From Lachnospiraceae bacterium (GTDB lineage Bacteria > Bacillota > Clostridia > Lachnospirales > Lachnospiraceae): a DNA stretch of 64,000 bases. Position 1 is the stretch's first letter, and each line of letters starts with the position of its first letter. The DNA lies in NCBI GenBank assembly GCA_014804645.1, contig JAAUZI010000014.1:46085-110084 (forward strand). The letters run 5' to 3'. The position numbers were made by a program, and so were the translations under genes. A model generated the notes under the pieces. It was not told where the DNA came from and ran no database searches. It worked only from the letters and a program-made list of their open reading frames with translations. Shown here piece after piece: positions 1 through 8,870 of the stretch.

Positions 1-82
1 TCACCTGCTCACCCTGTCCACCTGCGACTACTATGTGGACGACGGACGTTTCGTGGTGGTGGCCCGGCGGATAGAGAGCTAA
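1..82 (+). CDS. srtB: Class B sortase, C-terminal end (partial)
   Basis: Only the last 26 codons are inside the window; the reading frame enters at base 2 and stops at TAA 80-82. The peptide contains LTLSTC followed 11 residues later by GRFVVVARR. In class B sortases the Cys of TLSTC is the catalytic nucleophile and the Arg of the RFVV strand completes the active site. Sortases join secreted proteins carrying a C-terminal sorting motif to peptidoglycan on the outer membrane face. The next two genes encode large surface proteins with TPKTG and SPDTG signals, so substrates and enzyme are adjacent. The B-type assignment rests on a short segment but the motif pair is characteristic. Confidence 0.8.
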   Translation, partial: HLLTLSTCDYYVDDGRFVVVARRIES

Positions 83-137
83 TAGACAGTACAGATAATT
101 AAAATAGACAGTCATTGGAAAGGAAATGGTTGTTAAG

Positions 138-3100
138 ATGGCAAAGACAATGAAGAGCAGAAGATTAAGAAAAAGAGTGAGAAAGACCTTCGGGGCATTG
201 TTCCTGGCTTCCGCCATTGCAGTGGCGGCGATCCCGGTGGACGATCTGCAGGCTGAGTCGCCGACGGACTATAAGATGAGCGTGTCGCTGACAAATGATA
301 ACACAAGCGGCGGGATTCTCAGCATGATTCCGTTTGTAGACTCGAGTGAGCCAATCTACGCTGACGGTGATTTTACATTTGCCTATGTGCCGCCCCGGGG
401 CAGCACTTCCCAATCCGACAAGGTGGCGGTGATACTGCGCTATAACGGCGGATCGCTGGGAACGTCGGGAGTGTTGACGATTCCTGAGACCGTGGACGTG
501 TATGGCAAGTATACGGCAAGTGCAGGTACTGCTGGCGGATATGTTGCATTGAATCAGGAACTGAAATTTCTGTTCTGGAAACAGGATGTTCAGGATGTGG
601 ATGCGTATGGCAGGCCGCTGTATGAGCAGATGGAACAGAACGTGACCTACTATAAACTGGAGGGAGGCACGGAGATCCCTGTTGCGGACTGGAAGAGCAA
701 TGCGGATGGTGTCAGAATTCCGAAAAAGCAGATAGGTGCCGATGGCAATCCGATGACAAATCCGGATGGAAGCTTTATCTATGAGAAGGATACGCAGGGG
801 AACATTATCTATGAGACGGAGACAAGGCCTGTGAAGGTGGACGATCTGAGCAGACCGAAAACTCATCCGGAGTATTATCCCTGCTATTACAGCTCTAAGG
901 ACGGAGATAACGGCTGGGAAAAGCTGGGCAAGGACAGACTTTACATACTAAAGGAAAATCCCAGCGCAACCACTAAGGGCGAATTGTACCCCTATGATCG
1001 TCTGGGTGAATACAATGGGGCGGCTGTCACCGGCGGAATTTATGAGCAGACTACCAATCCCGATAAGCAGTGGATCACAGATGTTGATGTGGCTTATATT
1101 GGCAACCAGAAACTGACGGAGGATTCAAATGGGGATCTTCGCGCCGGTGCCTGGATCACTGCAAAGGATGTGGATGAAGGTAAAGCCAACGGAATTTTTG
1201 CCGACAACGGAAATATCAAAAAGCTGGTGATATCCTCAAAGCTTGTGGGTATCGGCGATTATGCATTCCATTACTGTACTGCGCTGGAGGAGATCACCCT
1301 TGGAGATGGTCTTCAGGTTATCGGCAACCATGCCTTTGACAATTGCGCAAAGATCACGAAGATCGATATACCGGAGGCCTGCCGCCTGACTACCCTCGGA
1401 GATCACGCCTTTTATGGCTGCCAGAACCTCCAGTCTTTTGCGATGCCCACGTCGGTGCGGTCCATAGGAGACGGAGCTTTCGAGGACTGCTACGCAATGA
1501 CGAAGATTGATCTGCATGACGCGCTGGTGCTGAACACGATCGGCGACCATGCTTTCAGAAACTGCCGTTCCCTGCAGAGTCTGGTGATTCCGGAGGGCGT
1601 GAAAGACAATTCGAACTATGCTGCAGGCGGTCCCGGCAAGGGAAATGCTCTGCAACTCAATATGATTGAGGGCTGTACGGCCCTTCAGTCTGTCACGCTG
1701 GTCAACCCGCAGGCGAATTTTGTTGAGAGCAGTAAATCAGCTGGCTCCAGCAGCGACCTTACCTTTAAGCAGTTCAAAGAGGCGCTGAAAGATCCGATGA
1801 GAGATACGTTCTACTTTGAAGGGGTGAACAGCCGCATAGATGGTAGAGTGACGCCGGGTACCCTGCATGCCACCGCCAATGACAACGGAATTGCCTTCAA
1901 ATTCTATGGGGAGAAACATGCCGGACAGTATGATATCTACGAGATAGTTATAAAGGAGGAGCCGGAATCTGCTACCAATAATAATAAAGCGATTTATCGT
2001 GTCGCGTCCAATGATGAATTGATCTATTGCAGTATTGATGAGGGCATGAAGAACGTAGTCATCCCCCCTGCCATAGGACCTGCACATATTAGGACGATCA
2101 GTTCTACCAGCTTTGGCGGTAACTGTTTCCTGGAGAAGATCACAATTCCCTCTTCTGTGCGGAAGATTGAGGCAAATGCATTCCGCGGATGCCATCACCT
2201 GACGGATGTGATATTTGAGTCTCCTATCAGTCTGAGTGCAGGAGACATAGGTGCCAATGCTTTCAAGACGCAGGATGTAACGGTTCATCAGAAAACATGT
2301 AAGGATCAAGATCTGCTCACGGGCGATGATCTGAAACTGACCTTTACCGGTGAGATTTCACCGGCCAGCGGTCCCTTTGCCTATGCAATGGATGTGAACA
2401 ATAATATCAATTCGGGCAGCCAGGAGCGAACCTATATTACATTCTACAGCGGCTGGCCCACCAACCTGGCTGTGCAGTACAACCCGGTTACGAAAAAGAA
2501 TGAACTGATCGACTATCCGACCTTTGAAGATTTGAAGAGTGGAACAAAATATACGGAAGATAAATATCCGTATATAACGAAGGAATATGCGGATGCAGCA
2601 AGGGATGCGGTGGGTATCTATATGGGTACTATTACATCGCATCCGCAGACGGATGACGAGCGTGCAGTTATAGAGGCTGCGCTCAATATCAAGCTGCCCC
2701 AGGGCATCGAGGCCGTGAAGAGAATTTATGGTGTAAATGATGAGGTTGGGCAGAGTTTATTTGCAGTCAAAGAGGCCAATGAGGACAGAGTGAATAAGGT
2801 TATTACCACCGAGGGCATAGCGGAGATTCCGGCGAGAACCTTCGAGGGCTGCAAAAACCTGAAGGAGTTGTATATTTGGGGTGCTACCTCTTCCATTGGC
2901 GATTATGCCTTTAAGGATTGCAATGAATTGGAGACGGTGGAGATATCCTCCAATGTGAATGCCATGGGTGTGAGACCCTTCGCGGGCTGTCCCAAGGTCA
3001 GCTATGTGAGTTTCCAGGGCGGATCTAACTTTGTCTGCTCCGATTCGATCATCTATGGTCTGAATGGCGGCAAAAAGAATACATTGGTAGAGTGTCTGGA

Positions 3101-5255
3101 GGCCAGGGGAAGTTCTGTCGGTTCCACTACTGTGAAGGCCGAGGAACTGGCCGGTATCACAGGGATTGCCGAGGAGGCATTCTACGATGCCCTCGGTGTG
3201 GGTATTGTGGATCTGAGGGAATCCAGCATTGACAAGGTGCCGCAGAAAGCCTTTATGGTTTCGACGGATGAAGATGATAATGTAAAGAATAGCAAATTGT
3301 TTGCTGTGTATCTGCCCAAGACCTGTCAGCAGATCCAGAAGAATGCGTTTAAGAATAGCCCGATCAGCGCTATAGAGATTCCTGGCAGTGTTACCTATAT
3401 AGATCCAAACGCATTTAACACCAACCTGAACAGTCCACACGATGCAGTTGATGAGGACGATGGAATTAGAAGAGATAAAGAGCATACCATAGAGTTTGTA
3501 TGCGAGACCAACAGTGCAGCCAGCATTTTTGCCGACAACACTCAAAATATCACGATCGGCGATGAGATTGCGCGTGAATTCAAAGTAACGTTTGTGGCAA
3601 TCAATCCGGAGGATCCTGTCAATGATGTGAGAACTTTGGATATCCAGTCGGTATTGCTCGGCAAGGACGCGGTTCCTCCCACAGATAAGATTCCCGAGTT
3701 TGAAGGATATGTATTCGTGGGCTGGTATCCCAGCTATGAGGCGATTGGAGGCGATGTGACTATTGAGGCCCGTTATAAGGCCCAAAATCCGGAGGATACC
3801 AAGCTTACAGTCACCTTTATGGATGAGGATGGCATAACTGTGCTGGGAACGGATCGTGTATTCCAAGGCGAGGATGCAAAGCCTCCCGTGGCACCGAACA
3901 AAGACGGTTACCGCTTTGTTGGCTGGGTGCCCTCCTATACTGCAATTAAGCAGGATACGACAGTATATGCGAGATATGAGAGAGTGGACTCCGATGAGAC
4001 CAAGTATACGATACATTTTTATGCTTGGAATGATGAGACCGGGTTTGTTGATAAGCTAATTTCGACTCAGCGTATTGGGCCAGGGGAGAAGGTTACGGAG
4101 CCAAGTGTGGCTGAACGGTCTGAGTGGCGTTTTGTCGGCTGGGATCAGGATATTACAAATATCACCAAGGATATGGAGGTTCGCGCTCAGTATGTGTATG
4201 CGGGACCGGGGGCACCTACGCCTACGCCGAATCCTAACGCGACGCCGAACCCCAACGCGACGCCGAATCCCAATGCTACACCGAACCCTAACGCAACACC
4301 GAATCCCAACGCGACGCCAGCGCCTACTGCGACGCCGAATCCCAGTGCCACAGCTGTGCCGGGTATTTACACGTTGACGGTCAGGAACGGTTCCGGTTCC
4401 GGCAGCTATATAGTGGGGGCGCAGGTTATCGTAATTGCGGATAATCCGGACAATAACTCGGAGTTCAGCGGTTGGACGGTGGAGCCTGCCACTGCGGTGG
4501 TAGCCAGCAAGGATGCGATGGGGACCGTGCTGATTATGCCTGAGTCCAATGTGGTCATGACGGCCAATTACAAGCCGAAGACCAACACGGGCAGCAACGG
4601 CACCACTGGGCGGCCCAGCGGCAGCACAGGCAATGGAAGTACCGGTAACGGCACTACCACGGGCAGCAGCAATGGCACTACGGTTGTGATCAACAAGAAC
4701 GGATTGTCCAATACGGGTGTGGTTTCTGTGACGGTGAATGGTTCGTCCGACAATTTTGTGGTAAAGATTTCTGAGGACAGCAATGCTACGGAGGCAGTGC
4801 TTAGAGCGCTGATGAGCGAGTACGGAGACACATCGAAACTTGCCTACTTCCCGATGGATATCAGTCTCTATGATTCCACGGGAACGACCAAGATTACCGA
4901 TACCACCGGACTGGCAGTGAATATCACCCTGCCGATTCCGGACTCGCTGATACCTTATGCCGGCAACAACAAGGTTGCGGGTGTGGTGGACGGCAGACTA
5001 GATAGACTGTCCCCCCAATTTAAAACCATATCCGGTGTTCCCTGTATCAGCTTTACGGCGACGCATTTCTCGCCTTATGTGATCTATGTGGACACTACGG
5101 ATCTGTCCGAGGGATATAATCCGGACAGCACGCCCAAGACAGGTGATGGGATCCATCCCAAGTGGTTCCTGGCTATGGGTCTGGCATGTATCTCCTTCAT
5201 ATTGTTTATCAAAAAGGATAGACGGCCAGTACCTGTGAAGGTGGCGGCAAGATAA
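138..5255 (+). CDS. Giant BspA-like leucine-rich-repeat surface protein with sortase signal
   Basis: The product is about 1705 aa and secreted. A basic N-terminus and hydrophobic stretch ending near LQAES form a signal peptide. Several blocks of LRR_5/BspA repeats (IGDYAFHYCTALEEITL type) lie around residues 360-520, 650-720, 900-960 and 1020-1120. Three InlB-B/Listeria-Bacteroides repeats (GYxFVGWxPSY) follow at about 1165-1355, then a Pro-Asn repeat stalk, a fourth GW-type repeat, a Gly/Ser/Thr linker and a C-terminal domain. TPKTG at 1665-1669 is followed by a hydrophobic helix and a basic tail, a sortase signal. Known relatives are adhesins or cell-surface binders. The start at 138 is preferred because GGAAAGGAA (117-125) abuts the in-frame ATG at 126. 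It lies just downstream of a sortase gene. Confidence 0.85.
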   Translation: MAKTMKSRRLRKRVRKTFGALFLASAIAVAAIPVDDLQAESPTDYKMSVSLTNDNTSGGILSMIPFVDSSEPIYADGDFTFAYVPPRGSTSQSDKVAVILRYNGGSLGTSGVLTIPETVDVYGKYTASAGTAGGYVALNQELKFLFWKQDVQDVDAYGRPLYEQMEQNVTYYKLEGGTEIPVADWKSNADGVRIPKKQIGADGNPMTNPDGSFIYEKDTQGNIIYETETRPVKVDDLSRPKTHPEYYPCYYSSKDGDNGWEKLGKDRLYILKENPSATTKGELYPYDRLGEYNGAAVTGGIYEQTTNPDKQWITDVDVAYIGNQKLTEDSNGDLRAGAWITAKDVDEGKANGIFADNGNIKKLVISSKLVGIGDYAFHYCTALEEITLGDGLQVIGNHAFDNCAKITKIDIPEACRLTTLGDHAFYGCQNLQSFAMPTSVRSIGDGAFEDCYAMTKIDLHDALVLNTIGDHAFRNCRSLQSLVIPEGVKDNSNYAAGGPGKGNALQLNMIEGCTALQSVTLVNPQANFVESSKSAGSSSDLTFKQFKEALKDPMRDTFYFEGVNSRIDGRVTPGTLHATANDNGIAFKFYGEKHAGQYDIYEIVIKEEPESATNNNKAIYRVASNDELIYCSIDEGMKNVVIPPAIGPAHIRTISSTSFGGNCFLEKITIPSSVRKIEANAFRGCHHLTDVIFESPISLSAGDIGANAFKTQDVTVHQKTCKDQDLLTGDDLKLTFTGEISPASGPFAYAMDVNNNINSGSQERTYITFYSGWPTNLAVQYNPVTKKNELIDYPTFEDLKSGTKYTEDKYPYITKEYADAARDAVGIYMGTITSHPQTDDERAVIEAALNIKLPQGIEAVKRIYGVNDEVGQSLFAVKEANEDRVNKVITTEGIAEIPARTFEGCKNLKELYIWGATSSIGDYAFKDCNELETVEISSNVNAMGVRPFAGCPKVSYVSFQGGSNFVCSDSIIYGLNGGKKNTLVECLEARGSSVGSTTVKAEELAGITGIAEEAFYDALGVGIVDLRESSIDKVPQKAFMVSTDEDDNVKNSKLFAVYLPKTCQQIQKNAFKNSPISAIEIPGSVTYIDPNAFNTNLNSPHDAVDEDDGIRRDKEHTIEFVCETNSAASIFADNTQNITIGDEIAREFKVTFVAINPEDPVNDVRTLDIQSVLLGKDAVPPTDKIPEFEGYVFVGWYPSYEAIGGDVTIEARYKAQNPEDTKLTVTFMDEDGITVLGTDRVFQGEDAKPPVAPNKDGYRFVGWVPSYTAIKQDTTVYARYERVDSDETKYTIHFYAWNDETGFVDKLISTQRIGPGEKVTEPSVAERSEWRFVGWDQDITNITKDMEVRAQYVYAGPGAPTPTPNPNATPNPNATPNPNATPNPNATPNPNATPAPTATPNPSATAVPGIYTLTVRNGSGSGSYIVGAQVIVIADNPDNNSEFSGWTVEPATAVVASKDAMGTVLIMPESNVVMTANYKPKTNTGSNGTTGRPSGSTGNGSTGNGTTTGSSNGTTVVINKNGLSNTGVVSVTVNGSSDNFVVKISEDSNATEAVLRALMSEYGDTSKLAYFPMDISLYDSTGTTKITDTTGLAVNITLPIPDSLIPYAGNNKVAGVVDGRLDRLSPQFKTISGVPCISFTATHFSPYVIYVDTTDLSEGYNPDSTPKTGDGIHPKWFLAMGLACISFILFIKKDRRPVPVKVAAR
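4224..4349 (+). repeat. 18-bp minisatellite encoding NPNATP stalk
   Basis: There are seven consecutive 18-bp units (ACGCCGAAYCCYAACGCG type). Units 1-5 are close copies, unit 6 (4314-4331) is diverged, and unit 7 (4332-4349) is nearly canonical. They encode TPNPNA repeats, a rigid extended Pro-rich segment typical of wall-spanning stalks. Copy number at such arrays often varies between strains. Confidence 0.85.
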
Positions 5256-5296
5256 CCTGAACGCAGATATATTCTGTGATATACATGGGGATTACT

Positions 5297-7729
5297 ATGA
5301 GAATTAAATGGAATGTGATAGGGATAATGCTTATTATAACGGCGGTCCTGATCATGCAGATTCCCGTACCGGAGGCGGATGCAGCGTCATCCGCTTCCGA
5401 TTTTAAAATGGATGGAAATACGCTGATCGGCTACACAGGCACGGAGAGTGACGTGTCTATTCCGTCTACCGTAAAAGTGATCGGAGAGGGAGCTTTTCAG
5501 AACAATACCTCAGTGACACGAGTGACGATACCTAAGAGTGTGGAAACAATCGAGCCATATGCGTTCTGGGGATGTGACAATCTGGAACAGGTGAGCCTGG
5601 GCGGGGGACTGAGCGAGGTGGGAGATTACGCCTTTGCCAACTGTCCCGGCCTGAATTCAATCTATTTTCCGGACAATATCACCCGTATAGGCATTATGGC
5701 TTTTGCCGACTGTGTCTCCCTGAGAAATATCAAAATTCCATATACCGTGTCCTCTGTACATGACACGGCCTTTGACGGGTGTTACCGGCTGGTGATAGAT
5801 TATGACGGCGGTACGGAGGGGGAGCGCTTTGCCATATATTTTGCGGAGAAAAAGAAAGAAATGCCGGAGTACGAAGACATTGCGGAGTATGAGGAGGTGG
5901 TGACATCGCCTACGCCGCAGCCGGACTCTCAGGTGGACGGCCTGGGAAATATACTGGAAAATATTCTGGGCGGCGTTGCCGGCATCACGGACGGACCCGT
6001 CCAGAATGTCCCCGGAAGAGAGCTGGGGTCCACCACAGTGGTGGGCAATATGGCGGTGGTGTTCATGGACAATACCCAGCCTAACGTGACGGATGCAGGG
6101 ATGGAGCCGCCCGGCGCGCAGGGTGCGCAGACGGGCCAGACCATGCCGGAATACACTACGGAGAAGAGCAAGGGAACTGTAAAATATACGTTGATAGACG
6201 GCAGGATACTGGCGGACCGGGCCTATTACGGTTACCAGAATCTGGGGAGCCTGGAGCTGCCCCAGGGTATGGAGGAGATCGGTGAGTTTTCCTTTGCCAG
6301 GAGCAGTCTGCAGGAGGTAATCATTCCCGAGGGAGTGACCGACATTGGATATGGAGCATTTTATCATTGCGACCGTCTGACACAGGTGCAGTTGCCCAGT
6401 ACGATTACTCGTATTGCTCCCAAGGCCTTTGACCATACTGGCTGGGTGCAGCAGTTTTATGAGACGGGTGATTCTGACTTTTTGGTGGCGGGCGATGGCA
6501 TATTGATCGCTTACAAAGGCGACGCCGCCAATGTGGATATCCCGGAGGGGATTCGTCAGATCGGTCCTGAGGTATTTCAGGGACATAGGGAGATTACATC
6601 CGTGTCTATGCCGGATTCTCTGGAGATTATCGGCGAGGCGGCTTTTGCGGACTGCACTGGTCTGTCGGAGGTTGCCGGTATGTCTGGGGTGCGGATTATC
6701 CGGGACAGGGCCTTTTACCATTGCCCGCTGAATTGGGTGGTGTTGCCGGATACGGTGGAGAGTGTGGGACTGGGTGCCTTTGCCAGAGAGAGTATTGGCG
6801 GCGTGGTGTTGCTGCGGGGACAGATACCGGCCAGAGGGCAGGAGGATTCCGCAGACAGGCGCTCCAACGAGGGATATCGAGTTAATGCCTTTGACGGCGT
6901 GGAGTATGTGCTGGTCTCCCATGTCTTAAATTCCAGCCAGGAGCTGGAAGGAACGGTGTTAGACAGTGACCAGACAGTGTATAATGGTATCATAGGACAT
7001 CTGGAAACTTATGTTTTTGTGAATGGATACACCTATCTGACAGAGGATGAAGTACAGGGCAGAGCCTGGAGTCAGCAGATTCAGATCGGTGAAGAGAGCT
7101 ATGAACAGCGGGGAACGGTGCAGTATCTTGTTCCCAAGTGGCAGGTTCCCCAGGGAGAGGGGTTGACCATCGTGGGAGACACGGAGCTACAGGCCAGTCT
7201 ATTCCCTCAGGAGTCAGGAGATCTGCTGCAGGTACAGCACTTGAGCGGCGTGGGTGAGGCGGCCGGGCTGAATGAGGCATATAGAAGAATCTATCAGCAG
7301 GAGCTGCCGCTTAGTACCATATGCTACACACTATCACTTTATGAGGGGGCGAGCGGCGCCAGCATCAATCGTCTGGGTAAACAGGCGCTGGAGGTGACAT
7401 TGCCGTTGCCTTCGCAGATGCAGGGACAGGATTTGCGGGTGGTGACACTGGATCGCAATGGTCAGCTGGAATTCCTGCTAGCCGTAAATGATGGTCAGCA
7501 TATTCAGTTTTCCACGGATTATCTGTCTGTCTATGGTATTTATGGGAGCGGGACGCTTTTTGCCCAGGGAAACGTTGTGGATGGTCAGGTGGTGATCACC
7601 GGCTATGGCACAAGGGATAACTCCCCGGACACAGGGGACTCCATTCATCCCAAATGGATACTTGGCACAGGATTTTTGGCTGCAGGCTTGGCAATATTAT
7701 TGTTGCAACGTAAAAAAAGAACGGCGTGA
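5297..7729 (+). CDS. BspA-like leucine-rich-repeat surface protein with sortase signal
   Basis: The product is about 810 aa. A signal peptide (MRIKWNVIGIMLIITAVLIM) is followed by two blocks of LRR_5/BspA repeats, about residues 25-175 and 290-510, separated by a Pro/Gly-rich linker. A non-repeat C-terminal region ends with SPDTG at 776-780, a hydrophobic helix and RKKRTA. The cell-wall sorting region shares TGD-x-IHPKW with the preceding larger protein, so both are probably anchored by the same sortase. ATG 5297 is chosen because GGGG sits 6 nt upstream and the signal peptide begins there; in-frame GTG 5276 and ATG 5285 are alternatives. The stop codon lies inside a strong terminator. The ligand is unknown. 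Confidence 0.83.
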   Translation: MRIKWNVIGIMLIITAVLIMQIPVPEADAASSASDFKMDGNTLIGYTGTESDVSIPSTVKVIGEGAFQNNTSVTRVTIPKSVETIEPYAFWGCDNLEQVSLGGGLSEVGDYAFANCPGLNSIYFPDNITRIGIMAFADCVSLRNIKIPYTVSSVHDTAFDGCYRLVIDYDGGTEGERFAIYFAEKKKEMPEYEDIAEYEEVVTSPTPQPDSQVDGLGNILENILGGVAGITDGPVQNVPGRELGSTTVVGNMAVVFMDNTQPNVTDAGMEPPGAQGAQTGQTMPEYTTEKSKGTVKYTLIDGRILADRAYYGYQNLGSLELPQGMEEIGEFSFARSSLQEVIIPEGVTDIGYGAFYHCDRLTQVQLPSTITRIAPKAFDHTGWVQQFYETGDSDFLVAGDGILIAYKGDAANVDIPEGIRQIGPEVFQGHREITSVSMPDSLEIIGEAAFADCTGLSEVAGMSGVRIIRDRAFYHCPLNWVVLPDTVESVGLGAFARESIGGVVLLRGQIPARGQEDSADRRSNEGYRVNAFDGVEYVLVSHVLNSSQELEGTVLDSDQTVYNGIIGHLETYVFVNGYTYLTEDEVQGRAWSQQIQIGEESYEQRGTVQYLVPKWQVPQGEGLTIVGDTELQASLFPQESGDLLQVQHLSGVGEAAGLNEAYRRIYQQELPLSTICYTLSLYEGASGASINRLGKQALEVTLPLPSQMQGQDLRVVTLDRNGQLEFLLAVNDGQHIQFSTDYLSVYGIYGSGTLFAQGNVVDGQVVITGYGTRDNSPDTGDSIHPKWILGTGFLAAGLAILLLQRKKRTA

Positions 7730-7757
7730 CTTTCGTCACGCTGTTCTTTTTTTACGG
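7711..7757 (+). terminator. Strong, nearly symmetric intrinsic terminator
   Basis: GAACGGCGTGAC and GTCACGCTGTTC form a 12-bp stem with one G-U pair and a TTTC loop. It is flanked by an A-run and a T-run, so it could act in both directions. The left arm contains the last codons and stop of the preceding surface protein gene. Confidence 0.9.
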
Positions 7758-7761
7758 CTCT

Positions 7762-7809
7762 GTTCATATATCGCAGATTCTCCTCCGGCGGCATATCTTA
7801 TATATGAAC
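7762..7809. repeat. 10-bp perfect inverted repeat
   Basis: GTTCATATAT (7762-7771) and ATATATGAAC (7800-7809) are perfect inverted repeats with a 28-nt spacer. They lie between the terminator and the subtilisin gene. This could be an mRNA stem or a regulator site; nothing further supports either. Confidence 0.4.
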
Positions 7810-7874
7810 GGGCGATTGTGTAAAGGGATTATGCGGTTGTCCGACAGAGATACAGAATCGGGGGAAGGGCGGAA

Positions 7875-8786
7875 ATGCAGCGCGTCAGAGAGGAGATAGG
7901 GGCAGGACACATAGATTTAAAACCCTGGCAGAGGCATGGTATCACGGTGGCGGTTTTTGATACGGGTATGGCCGCACATCCGGATCTGGAGGGGCGGCAG
8001 GTGGCTTTTTTTGACTTTGTGCGGGGGAAGGGCAGGGAGGCGGCATGTTATGACGACAACGGCCATGGAACCCATGTGTGCGGTATTCTGTGCGGCAACG
8101 GCAGGATGTCTGACGGCAGATATAGGGGGATTGCGCCGGACAGCCGTCTGGTGGTGTGTAAGGTGCTGGACCATCAGGGAGACGGCAGCATGGAACACAT
8201 GCTACAAGGGCTTCTCTTTGTGGAAAAAAATTATAAACAGTATGATATCAGAGCGGTCAATATCTCGGTGGGGATCGGACAACTCAGGGATCGGGAGAAA
8301 GTTTCCGCTCTGGCGGAGGCAGTACAGCGCCTGTGGAAACAGGGGTTGGTGGTGGTCTGCGCGGCGGGCAACAAGGGGCCGGGGGAGAATACAATCTCTG
8401 CCATAGATACGGGCGAGCGGGTTATTATGGTGGGGTGTCATGACGGCAGCTATCGCCAGGGAGATCCCGGCAGTTGTAGTCTGTACTCTGGCCGGGGGCC
8501 GGAGGGGGGACGTATCCGTAAGCCGGACCTGGTAGCACCGGGAACGGATATCATGTCCTGCAATGCTTTCTATCAGAGACGAAGGAGACCGGAGTACTAT
8601 GTGGTCAAGAGTGGAACTTCCATGGCGACGCCCATTGTGACGGGCTCCGTGGCCCTGCTCTTGCAGAAAGAGCCTTATCTGTCCAACGACCAGGTGCGTG
8701 AGAGACTGATTTACTCGGCCCGGGATCTGGGGGCACCATGGAATCAGCAGGGTTGGGGGATGGTGGATCTGAGGAATCTGCTGTAA
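7875..8786 (+). CDS. S8 (subtilisin-like) serine peptidase, no signal peptide
   Basis: The 303-aa product has the complete subtilase triad: Asp29 in VAVFDTG, His64 in NGHGTHV, and Ser249 in GTSMATP. There is no signal peptide, no propeptide of the secreted type and no membrane segment, so it resembles intracellular subtilisin-type enzymes (ISP) and probably works in the cytoplasm. The oxyanion Asn is likely in AAGNKGPGENT. Known ISPs degrade cytoplasmic proteins. A GGAAGGGCGG sequence precedes the ATG. It is separated from the surface-protein genes by a terminator, so it is probably its own unit. The substrate cannot be inferred. Confidence 0.9.
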   Translation: MQRVREEIGAGHIDLKPWQRHGITVAVFDTGMAAHPDLEGRQVAFFDFVRGKGREAACYDDNGHGTHVCGILCGNGRMSDGRYRGIAPDSRLVVCKVLDHQGDGSMEHMLQGLLFVEKNYKQYDIRAVNISVGIGQLRDREKVSALAEAVQRLWKQGLVVVCAAGNKGPGENTISAIDTGERVIMVGCHDGSYRQGDPGSCSLYSGRGPEGGRIRKPDLVAPGTDIMSCNAFYQRRRRPEYYVVKSGTSMATPIVTGSVALLLQKEPYLSNDQVRERLIYSARDLGAPWNQQGWGMVDLRNLL

Positions 8787-8803
8787 TTTTGTCTACATTT
8801 CTA

Positions 8804-8832
8804 TTGACATCTGCGGTATAATTGTATACACT
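8804..8832 (+). promoter_or_regulatory. Sigma-A-type promoter of the synthase-gntR unit
   Basis: TTGACA (8804-8809) and TACACT (8827-8832) are separated by 17 bp, 39 nt upstream of the synthase ATG. A closer TATAAT (8817-8822) lies only 7 bp from the -35 and cannot pair with it. Confidence 0.6.
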
Positions 8833-8838
8833 TATACA
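8823..8838. promoter_or_regulatory. Putative GntR operator
   Basis: TGTATA-CACT-TATACA is a perfect 6-bp-arm palindrome covering the -10 element and the expected transcription start. FadR/FCD-type GntR proteins bind short palindromes of this kind. The regulator gene is the second gene of the unit, so autorepression is plausible. This is inference only. Confidence 0.5.
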
Positions 8839-8870
8839 GGCAACGGAACAAAACTACAGGAGGAGAAAGC

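Noticed and set aside
2757..4016. Long minus-strand frame opposite the giant surface protein
   Set aside because: It is antisense to clear InlB-B and LRR repeats and has no recognisable domain or start signal.
4224..4349. Regular 18-bp repeats as a possible CRISPR
   Set aside because: The units are contiguous without spacers and lie in frame inside a coding sequence.
8804..8822. TTGACA with the nearby TATAAT as promoter pair
   Set aside because: They are only 7 bp apart. TACACT at 8827 gives the correct 17-bp spacing.
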